64,000 nucleotides of DNA from Mesostigma viride. Taxonomy: Eukaryota > Streptophyta > Mesostigmatophyceae > Mesostigmatales > Mesostigmataceae. The DNA lies in NCBI GenBank assembly GCA_009746045.1, contig RPFO01000670.1:1341454-1405453 (forward strand), given 5' to 3'. A program made the position numbers and the translations under genes. Under the pieces are notes generated by a model. The model did no database searches. It saw nothing but the letters and a program-made list of their open reading frames with translations, and was not told where the DNA came from. Below are positions 56,070 to 64,000 of the stretch, one piece after another (position 1 is the stretch's first letter; every line of letters begins with the position of its first letter).

Positions 56070-57198
56070 TTACTGGGCGGCCTTCTTCACCACGGCGTAC
56101 TCCTGGGGAGCAGGTGGCAGGTTCTGCAGGTTGGGGTAGACGGCCGGGCCATGCCTCTTGTCCGCCGGGCACGTCTGCACAGAGACAGAAACCCACACCC
56201 ATCAACAGCCAGTTAGGTTGAGGGAAGGAGATTTAGGCAACATACTGCTAACTACGCATGTAGAAGTCTGCACTTCGACCAGAGTACAATGCAAGCAGGA
56301 CAGGGCAGGCAATTCGTTTCAAGTATATCAAAGAAGTGTTCAACAGTGCACGTCAGCCAGGCACACCACCCACCGGCCACTGTGCATGCGCTTTCTTGGA
56401 ATGATGAGAGAAATTCAACCACAAGAAAGCGACAACTGCAGTAAGATAACAGACGGTGTGGCCCATCCGTTTTTCTCCATACCCGGAGGTAAATGACGAT
56501 ATTAAAAGGAAATATATATTAGATAGGAAATAAATATACGCCAACAATACTACATGCAAGCTCAGAAACTAAAACAAGAAAAAATATGGTATTCCTCACC
56601 TTCTTAGGACGATGGTGGTTCTTCCTCCGGACCACCTAGTACCACATCATCAACAAGTCATCAAAGAGCCAATTGCACAAATGCGCAAGGAAAAAGACAG
56701 GCTTAGCATTAAATGATAGCTTGAGAGCAACATGCCCAGGTAACCTGCCACAGGAACATCGAATATGGCGACAACCATCCTGCGTTCTCCGACTACCGCC
56801 CAAAAAGTTTCTCGTTTCTAGGCATCCATACTTTCCAACTACTGATGCGCTTCAGCACTACTAATCATCGCATTATTTATCGACGTCAGCATAGGGACCT
56901 ATACCCGGCATAACCGCCACTGGAATATCATATCCGTGCCATCGACCATTCTATTTTGCAAAAAAGCGGCTGTGAATGGTCGTTAGAGGAGGCAAGTATC
57001 AGTCGTTACCTTGTGCTTAATAGCAACAATTTCGAGGCGGCTAATGGAACTTGCTGGCGACACTGTGCTTGCCATGGCGAAAGCCATTTTTCCCGACAAT
57101 GCCAGACAAAGCCGAATGCCGCAGTCTGCAGGTGCAGTAAAACCGGATATGGCGAGGACTTTTCTATGGCGTCGCTGTGGCATTGGTGACTGGAACAA
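56070..57198 (-). CDS. PSRP6: Plastid-specific ribosomal protein 6-like (PSRP6/cL38), 3 exons
   Basis: Exons (minus): 57198-57010, 56635-56600 (36 nt), 56174-56070. All have GT-AG borders and all introns are phase 0, giving 109 aa. The mature-like part reads RRKNHHRPKKTCPADKRHGP then AVYPNLQNLPPAP, matching the known plant PSRP6 pattern HH-x-x-x-RP-K-K-T-x-P-x-D-x-K-R-x-P-x-VY-x-x-L-x-x-LPP. The N-terminal ~45 residues are Ser/Ala/Arg-rich and would be a plastid transit peptide. The start is the first ATG of the ORF, but MAFAMASTVSPASSISRLEI (downstream) is an alternative. Known role: a small subunit of the plastid 50S ribosome found only in the green lineage. It implies the organism has a plastid. 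The identification rests on short motifs. Confidence 0.72.
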
Positions 57199-57911
57199 GC
57201 GGCGGGGTTAACTTTATGCGAGAGAAGTTAATCTGGTTCAGGCCAAGAAGTTTGCTTACATAGTTTGCAGAGGTCTTGCACATGGAACCCTATTTCTTTT
57301 ACCTTTGTGGCATTTGTTTGAATAATTTTCAGTTGAGCTTCCTTGCGCTGCATCTTCATCCCAAGCTGCGGCCTGCGAGTAGCGAGCCACGGAAATGCAT
57401 TCGTAATCAGTTGGCGCTGCCGATTGTAGGAATCTATGATTTGCCGTCCTAGATTCTTCAAACAACAACAACTAACAGGGCCCTAGCAAGCTCTTTAGCG
57501 GCGGCAAACGGCAATCGGCAATTCGGCATGCAGTTTCCCTTGCAGTTTCCTGCCTATTTTTGGCCCTGAGCCGTTCGTGGACCAGCTGAAAACATTAAAA
57601 GCTAGGCGCATGATGGTCAACAGCATGGCTAACGGAATACCCAAAACAGCCAGCTTCACCGAGCACAGTCATCACAAGCACCATTCGCTTGGAGAGATAA
57701 ATATAAAATTTGGGGAGGCGCCTAGACATTTTCAATTGAAGACATCTTCTTTTGAATGATCGATGGCCGCCAAGAGTTGGGTCATGGCATCACAGACGCA
57801 GACGGATGTAGCTCATAAGACCTGAAAGCTGCTCCATTTGTGCGTTCTTACATTTGCCGCAACCATCTCCCGTGCGCGATTTGTGAAGGATTCGTTTCGA
57901 GCGTATAAAAT
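57199..57911. promoter_or_regulatory. Divergent intergenic region PSRP6 / enkurin
   Basis: About 0.7 kb between the two start codons. ORFs here (for example 57577-57759) are unrecognised. TATAAAA at 57904-57910 lies only a few bases before the enkurin ATG, too close to act as a TATA box for that start. Confidence 0.4.
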
Positions 57912-58643
57912 ATGGCGGACTTTGGAGAGAGCATCTACAATCTTGTTCCCCGGCCGGTCGAGGTACCGCCCAAGGAACCAAGGTACCGGTCTCAGCATTC
58001 GGGGAAGATCAACCCTGCGGATTTTGAGTTGGGCTCTCGGACTGTCAAACCCATGGGCACGTTTGGCCCGGCGCAAGGAGCATTGCGGCCAGATCCTCAC
58101 AGCTTTACAAAGAAACATGAGAAGGAACCTAAGCTTGGTGAGCCAACTCTTACCCATCCTAAACCGAAGGTCAAGCCTCCTATTCCCAAAGACGAGCCTG
58201 TCTATGGGCTTGTTAGCTCGAAAAACTTCATCACGGCGAACGCGGTGGAGAACATTCTTAGCTCCACGAAGGTGAAGGAAGAGCCAAAACGCATGATTGA
58301 CAAGAAGGACTACGGCCAGGTGCCCAAGTACCTGACGAAGGTGAAGCAACAGGTGGCGCAGGAGCAAGCTCAGATCGAAGAATTCCATCAGCGCATGGCG
58401 AACGCAAACAATCCACAGAAGGATACCGTCACCCGGATGAGTGAAGAGGAGAGGCAAGAGCTCATCCGTGGGCTCAAGGACAAATGGCAGAAGATCAACG
58501 AGGCATACCAGAGGTTACCTATGACTCTGGACACCCCTGCTAAGAAGAAGCGGAAGGAGGAGTACGAGGCGCAGCTTATTCAGATCGACAAGGATATCGA
58601 GCTTCTTTCGAGGCGCGTGGTTTTGGTGGCCGGTGACTACTGA
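57912..58643 (+). CDS. ENKUR: Enkurin / FAP106-like axonemal protein, single exon
   Basis: 243 aa with an in-frame TAA at 57906-57908 fixing the start. Motifs in order: ESIYNLVPRP at the N-terminus, TVKPMGTFGPAQG, the Pro-rich PKVKPPIPKDEPVYGLVSSK, KNFITANAVENIL, KKDYGQVPKYLTKVK, then the helical enkurin domain (about 145-243) with NEAYQRLPMTLDTPAKKKRK and IQIDKDIELLSRRVVLV. Known role: enkurin binds calmodulin. The Chlamydomonas homologue FAP106 is an inner-junction protein of the ciliary doublet microtubules, needed for normal motility. Length agrees with the family. Lack of introns contrasts with the intron-rich neighbours and may mean a retrocopy. A TGTAA lies at about 58935. Confidence 0.92.
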   Translation: MADFGESIYNLVPRPVEVPPKEPRYRSQHSGKINPADFELGSRTVKPMGTFGPAQGALRPDPHSFTKKHEKEPKLGEPTLTHPKPKVKPPIPKDEPVYGLVSSKNFITANAVENILSSTKVKEEPKRMIDKKDYGQVPKYLTKVKQQVAQEQAQIEEFHQRMANANNPQKDTVTRMSEEERQELIRGLKDKWQKINEAYQRLPMTLDTPAKKKRKEEYEAQLIQIDKDIELLSRRVVLVAGDY

Positions 58644-59806
58644 GATCCGCCTCGGTTTGATGCCTCGTTTTCCCGGTCGGCATGGCCTTTCATGTCATGG
58701 GCATCCGTCATGGTCGTTTGGTTCCTTCCAGCACGCTACTCCCATTGAAAGGGTAACGGAGGACCCTGTGGCAAGCTACAGTTGTTGCTCACATCCACGT
58801 GTGCTGTTGGGAACAAGCTTGCCATCCGTCAGACCTAGGGTATTTTGAGCATAGGGCCTTTGCTGAATGATGGTCAGAATACTGGCATTGTGAGCAAGCC
58901 GCCACGTCTGGCCTACCTGTATGAAAATTAGTCCTGTAAGAGACAGGTTGCTGAGCTGTATTCATGTGCTAGTGTCATCCACTGGGCGTGCGCGCGTCTA
59001 ATATGAATAGAGATGCGGCCGCAATACCTAAGTTGGCGCGTAACGTGCACGATGACAACTTGAGGCAAGCTGTAGAATGTAATCACAATACTTCCCGCAC
59101 CGCGTGCAGGAGAATCCAACTGGAGACCTACCCTGTGGAGGCGATGCATTGCGGCATGGGGCTCCACTGAGTACAGCTACTAAACCCTCCTGCATGCCTT
59201 CATGTCAAGCACCTAATGTGTATTCTCTAGGAGAATGCTGTCTTATTTAATTGGAAAGCGTAATTCATCATCTACTGCATGTTGTCTGTACATATCAAGG
59301 TCGCAATTATAGTCAACACTGGTAGTCCCAATCATAAGATCGATGGGTCTTTCATATTGCTGGCTGTGTTCTGTGGCTCGTGTGTCGCCAACGCCAGCCT
59401 TTTTCATTTAATTGTGTTAACTAATTGAAACCAATCTATTCATCAATATTAATCAGGCAAATGTAGTGAGTTACACTATCCTGAGCATACATGCGGCTCA
59501 AAGCCCACTCCTAGCGCCACACGTGATCGAAACAGACCGACGTTCTGCCGCCAAGACAATCATACGCCACACAGGGAATGCCAAGTGGGTAGCATGCAAT
59601 CAATGTTAGGTAACAAGCTACTGAGCGCCACAGCCTACGTCTATAGTACTATCAATGTAGTATGGCGTTCTGCACAGTTAATGCGACCTCAGTACTTTAA
59701 ATACTTTTTTCAGACCTGCTAGTTCTCCGCACTGGGTACGTGGTGGCGTAATCCCAGCAAGCTGACGCACCGCGCTTGCTAGAACAGAAACCCGCGTGGG
59801 AGCACA
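58644..59806. other. Convergent intergenic stretch between enkurin and the TPR gene
   Basis: Contains the 3' flanks of both genes. AT-rich, with TTAATTAA-type patches near 59400-59460. No exon recognised. Confidence 0.35.
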
Positions 59807-62800
59807 TCAGCGTTGTGCAACCACCGCCTGGAACCAGGCCTGCGACTGCAAGCAGACCAAGTCCTCATCACTGCCCCACTGGTCCAACCCCGTGACGGGT
59901 GCTCGTGTCTGCACCGCCAGCTGCTGCAGCGCCCACGCGGCGACGCCCCCCTCCCCCACGTCCCCCACGAGCGCGGCCACGCATGCACAGTTATACAGCA
60001 AATCCGCCAGCTCATCATCCCGCAACTTGCCATGCGCGGTGCCCAGGCCATCGCGCCCACCCACCAGCGTGACGTATGCTCGCAGCGCACGGACAAAGTC
60101 AGCGTACGCGCCTGCTGCGTCGCCATCCCTCCGGCGGCACTTGCCCATCACCACCCACACCTCGGCCATCCCCACCTGCGCGTCCACATCGTGCCGACTC
60201 ACGTTCAGGGCCTGCTGGTACCCATCCGCGACAGCTGCCTGCAGCGCCGTGTACGCCTGCGACGCGACCACCCGCGCCTGGTCCTGCACACCAAGGATGC
60301 CCTCGCCCCCCACTGCCGGCTGGCCTGGAGGAATCATGCTCCTTGCCCCCGGTGCCTGTGGCCATGGGCTGGGGCTGACCACCAGAGCCGCGTCGCTGCT
60401 ATCGCCTGCCACCATCGCGTGTGCGGTCGCGTGCAGCAGCTCCCCTCGTGCCACCAACACGTCGCCCAGCGCGTTGAGGGGCAGCGGGTCCAGCCGGTTG
60501 AAGGAGGATGCGTGCCGCAGGCGACGCTCGGCCTCCTGCAGCAGCTGCGACTTGTGCGCTGCCGACGCTGCCATCTGTCACGCGGCACAAAAGAAGTGAC
60601 ATCCTGCGCACACATGATATTAATATATACCACATTGCCCGATTCACAGTCCAGGCAGAACCATGTCATAATGGCATGTCCGACAGAGTGCATCATAAAC
60701 AAGCACGTTGCCATTGGTGGGCCTCACAACCTCCTGCCCATGACGTGTCCTTTACCTGTGTGAACCCCGTCACCATGATGCCACCATGTCACCAGGCGTG
60801 TGCAAGCCCCTCGCATACAACGTCTCTATTTAATGAAAGCCCTTGTTCTAAAGAAACATTTTGTTTGTTTGTCTGCGAGCCCCCCGCATACAACGTCTCT
60901 ATTTAATGAAAGCCCTTGTTCTAAAGAAACATTTTGTTTGTTTGTCTGCAAGCCCCTCGCATACAACGTCTCTATTTAATGAAAGCCCTTGTTCTAAAGA
61001 AACATTTTGTTTGTTTGTCTGCGAGCCCCTCGCATACAACGTCTCTATTGAATGAAAGCCCTTGTTCGAAAGAAACATTTTGTTTGTTTGTCTGCGAGCC
61101 CCTCGCATACACCGTCTCAATTTAATGAAAGCCCTTGTTCTAAAGAAACATTTTGTTTGTTTGTCTGCGAGCCCCTCGCATACAACGTCTCTATTGAATG
61201 AAAACCTTCTGCAACCTTGTTTGTCTGCAAGCCCCTCATTATAGGCAGGACGGTGTGGACGCGTGCGGCTTCGCCCTGGCACCAGGCAGCTGCCACGCAG
61301 ACACGCAGCGCAACTGCAATATGCCACGCACTTGCCCCATGCCACGCACTTGTCCCATGCCACGCACTTGTCCCATGCCACGCACTTGCCCCATGCCACG
61401 CACTTGCCCCATGCCACGCACTTGCCCCATGCCACGCACTTGCCCCATGCCACGCACTTCATGCCACGCACTTGTCCCATGCCACGCACTTGCCCCATGC
61501 CACGCACTTGCCCCATGCCACGCACTTCATGCCACGCACTTGGCCCATGCCACGCACTTGCCCCATGCCACGCACTTGTCCAAAGACACCCCAGCGACAC
61601 AGCCTGCCCTGCCATTCCCACCCACCCGACCTGCGGATGCAACCAGGGATGCCGCACATGCAGGCCGTGCCCAGCGCAGGTGAACAGAGAGCAGCAGCAC
61701 GGTCTGCGTCAGGCTGGTTGAACCGAGCCAAAAAGTATTGCGAAAGAGTACTAAAGAAAAACGGGAGATGACCTGGACAGTAGCCTTCGTCCGCAGCGTG
61801 AGCCCAGCCCCAACGCATGCACACGCATACACCAAGCAGTAGCAGGGGCCCTGGGGATGGCCGCCCACCACATTAATAAAACCCCCTTCCCCTTTGATGC
61901 CCAACCTGCATTCCCAGCCCGCTGGCCTGGCCCCTGCCGACCACACGCACTACGACAGACCACATGGAGCGCATGCCACACAAGCACGCGCGCGTTGTCT
62001 CATGGATGATGGATGCATCGAGCGAGCTTCTACCCGATACCCAGCACCATGAACGTGGTCAGTGCACGCACTGGAGCACGTCACACACGCTCTAGCCCCG
62101 GAGCACGCTCGTGCACAGATGCATTCCCCATCCATGCAGCCCCCATCCATGACTCCCCAACGCGAGCACGAGTTTAATTAATGAATGAATGAATGAATTC
62201 ATTCATTAATTAATTAATCCGTGCAGCACGCACCAACGCAGCGCTACCGCTTCGCAAGGCACTACCCCTATCTATTCGACAGGTACCCCTATCTACTAGA
62301 CAGGTACCTCTATCTATTAGACAGGAACCCCTATCTATTCGACAGGGTGTGGATTCTGGATCCCTATCATGCACGCAGACATTCCTAATCATGCACGCAG
62401 ACATTCCTAGCATGCACGCAGACATTGCTAGCATGCACGCAGAAATTCCTAGCATGCACGTATTCCTAGCACCCACCTGTGCAGCCATGTACAGGCTGAC
62501 CCCAAAGTTGTACAGCAAGCCAGGCACGTCGTCATCATCGTCATCACCGCCATTGATCTGTCCTGCACACGCCAGAGCACGCAGGTACGTCTCCAGACCA
62601 CGCGCAAATAATGCGTCTGCCTCGGCCCTCACAGCACCCCCTATGTTTGCGCCACCCCCAGCCCCTGTGCCCCCACCCCCCAGAACTCCGCTAGGTGGAG
62701 CCCCTGTGTGCTGTGCCAACATAAGCAACGCCTCCCCTCGCTTGACCAGGCACTCTGCCAGGTGGCCCAGCACTTGGGCATCATGCGGCGCGGCACACAG

Positions 62801-63244
62801 GCTGGCCTCGTAACGGGCCGCAGCTTCTTGGAACAACTGTGCTGACTGCTGCCACGACGCACCCGTGTCCCCCACATTGCTCCCCCCCCCCCTGCTGCCA
62901 GATGGAGACGCGAGTTCGGCCCACGTGGCGTATGTGTTCCCACAATTAGCCGCCACGTCAGCCAACCCGGAGGGGGCGGCCTGGCTAGGGCCACCCGGTT
63001 GCCCAGAGCTGCTGTCTGCGGATGCACCCGCGGGCTGGGTGGCGGGAGATGGCGTCGTCCGCAGGCGCGCCATGAGCCCGTCCAGGAGCGTGGCGCCCTC
63101 CCGGCACAGCTCCCTGGCTAGGTGGGTCGCGTTGTCAGGGACACCTGGCGCCGGCAGGGCCACTCGTAGCGCCTCGGCCCACTCTTGAAGGCATGTCCCC
63201 TGGGAGGTGGGCAGGTGGGGGAGTCGCAGCCATGGCATGCCCAA
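59807..63244 (-). CDS. Tetratricopeptide-like protein, two large exons (5' end uncertain)
   Basis: Exon A 63244-62477 ends AAQ|GTGGGT. Exon B 60574-59807 follows an acceptor TGACAG and stops with TGA. Both are phase 0 and exactly 768 nt, giving at least 511 aa. Helix-turn-helix TPR features: YEASLCAAPHDAQVLGHLAE, DPLPLNALGDVLVARGELLH, YQQALNVSRHDVDAQVGMAE and AYADFVRALRAYVTLV. Exon A and B halves resemble each other (Y..AL...HD.QV...AE..V..G ... L.AY/YLRAL ... LLYN). The start may lie upstream: CACCTCCCAG near 63200 could be an acceptor, so MGMPWLRLPHLP may be read-through. TPR proteins are scaffolds; no specific partner can be named. The intron carries minisatellites. Confidence 0.6.
60800..61235. 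repeat. 73-bp tandem repeat, ~6 copies, in TPR gene intron
   Basis: The unit runs GCAAGCCCCTCGCATACAAC, GTCTCTATTTAATGAAAGCC, CTTGTTCTAAAGAAACATTT, TGTTTGTTTGTCT. Copies are spaced 73 bp (for example CGCATACAA at 60812 and 60885). The last copy is truncated. Confidence 0.85.
61321..61582. repeat. 18-bp minisatellite (ATGCCACGCACTTGCCCC)n in TPR gene intron
   Basis: About 15 units with TTGTCCC and shortened TTC variants. Each unit is a multiple of 3, so all frames stay open and produce apparent repeat proteins on both strands. Confidence 0.85.
62168..62220. repeat. AT-rich palindrome (TTAAT/GAATGAAT)
   Basis: ATTAATGAATGAATGAATGA followed by ATTCATTCATTAATTAATTA forms a near-perfect palindrome centred on GAATTC around 62197. 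It could extrude as a cruciform. Confidence 0.6.
62265..62470. repeat. Two short tandem repeats at the exon A side of the TPR intron
   Basis: About four copies of a 22-23-bp unit CCCCTATCTATTCGACAGGT (62267-62345), then about five copies of a ~21-bp unit CATGCACGCAGACATTCCTA (62368-62470). The second array ends within 10 bp of the exon A donor. Confidence 0.75.
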
Positions 63245-64000
63245 ACATGAATGAAATGAACATGAAAATCACCAACATTGCCATGCGCTTTGAAACATAG
63301 CAGAATCGGTGATGGACCAGTGGACAAGAAGTGGTGATGGGCCAGTAGACTGGATCGAAGCATTCGGTGTTCTCTGAACGTAGTTTCTTTATAACAGATG
63401 AGAATGAACGCCGCTATGTGAGTGGTACTACGGGACGGTGGGCCTTGGGCTGGACCGGTTCCATGAGTTAGAATTAGTTGGCCAGTTTTGTATGGCCATT
63501 TCTAGTTCGTTAAGTTAAGTAGCAATTAAGTTACTGTTGCTGACGGCTCATGAGGCGAGCCCGGGCTACGCCGCCCTAAAGTGCCATTTGCACGATGTTC
63601 TAGGTCTCTTTTTCTTGTCATCGGATGTATGGGGTATGGGTATGGCGGATTACAAGAAATTTAATGCTGCCCTAATCGCGTCAGCCTATTTGGCTGGCGG
63701 TGGCCGATTAGAGATGGCGCGTGACTGACATAGCTTGAACAGTCACGTGACTGTGAAAAAGAAATTAAAATTACCCTCGTCGGTTTTCTCCCCGCAGCTG
63801 GGTTCTTGGCCGACGAGAGACTATAAAATACTTCGCGTTTGCCTGCGCGTGGCACCTGTACGGAACTCTGAAACCATGAGTAAGATTTCCGTGCCACGCT
63901 GCAGTGCCTACCGCTTTGCTGCGGAATGTCGCAGCAGGGTTGCAGTTCCTGATGACTGCTGACTGCCGAAGGAAGGGTGGTCGGGTTACTTCTAGTGGGC
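63245..64000. other. Right-edge stretch upstream of the TPR gene
   Basis: May contain the TPR promoter or first exon. Short ORFs at 63537-63728 (+) and 63661-63897 (-) match nothing recognised. A short ORF also starts at ATG 63876 (+) and ends at TGA near 63960. No call is made. Confidence 0.3.

Noticed and set aside
57904..57910. TATAAAA as enkurin TATA box
   Set aside because: It ends two bases before the ATG, so no 5' UTR could exist between it and the start.
57813..58457. 214-aa minus ORF opposite enkurin
   Set aside because: Shadow of the enkurin coding frame; no family features.
59813..60763. 316-aa and 267-aa plus ORFs opposite TPR exon B
   Set aside because: Antisense shadows of a GC-rich exon; the minus frame has the TPR pattern and splice sites.
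61198..61771. Repeat protein of PRTCPM or CHALAP units, or a CRISPR-like array
   Set aside because: An 18-bp head-to-tail minisatellite without unique spacers, inside an intron of a eukaryotic gene.

Overview
The window looks like nuclear DNA of a flagellated, photosynthetic eukaryote, most likely a green alga with a large, repeat-rich genome. The evidence is direct. The genes are split by GT-AG introns. Two genes encode flagellar proteins (an IFT27 small GTPase and an enkurin/FAP106-like protein). One encodes a plastid-specific ribosomal protein resembling PSRP6/cL38. Most of the remaining DNA is transposable elements and tandem repeats. I cannot name the species.

Layout. 1-633: the 3' coding end of a Pro/Gly/Arg-rich protein entering from the left edge. 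634-18900: gene-poor. It holds tRNA-derived SINEs, hairpin elements, two adjacent TTAA-bounded inverted-repeat elements (4408-5749 and 5754-7675), pieces of a LINE family, and a 6.56-kb element (9743-16304). That element has terminal inverted repeats, a 5-bp target duplication, inverted arms built of a 173-bp satellite, and a core with divergent Tudor-like and PHD-like ORFs. 19051-23498 (minus): IFT27, 7 exons. 24267-40606 (plus): Notchless/NLE1, 12 exons, whose introns are full of tandem arrays, including a 4.9-kb 14-bp minisatellite and a foldback with tetranucleotide arrays in its loop. 41095-45363 and 54764-55300: SINE and LINE fragments. 45364-54763 (minus): a young chromodomain-bearing Ty3/Gypsy retrotransposon with nearly identical LTRs, nested inside the LINE with a 5-bp duplication. 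56070-57198 (minus): PSRP6-like, 3 exons. 57912-58643 (plus): enkurin, intronless. 59807-63244 (minus): a TPR-like protein with two large similar exons and minisatellites in its intron.

How the genes relate. IFT27 and NLE1 are divergent with 768 bp between start codons. PSRP6 and enkurin are divergent with about 0.7 kb between them. IFT27 (intraflagellar transport, BBSome traffic) and enkurin (axonemal inner-junction protein) serve the flagellum. NLE1 serves 60S ribosome maturation and PSRP6 the plastid ribosome. The exon models were built by hand from splice sites, reading phase and remembered family sequence. They conserve phase throughout and give lengths of 189 aa (IFT27), 484 aa (NLE1), 109 aa (PSRP6) and 243 aa (enkurin). 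Very long open frames at 28.6-34.2 kb, and those at 21.9-22.6, 25.8-26.6 and 36.1-36.9 kb, are by-products of stop-free tandem repeats and are not called as genes.
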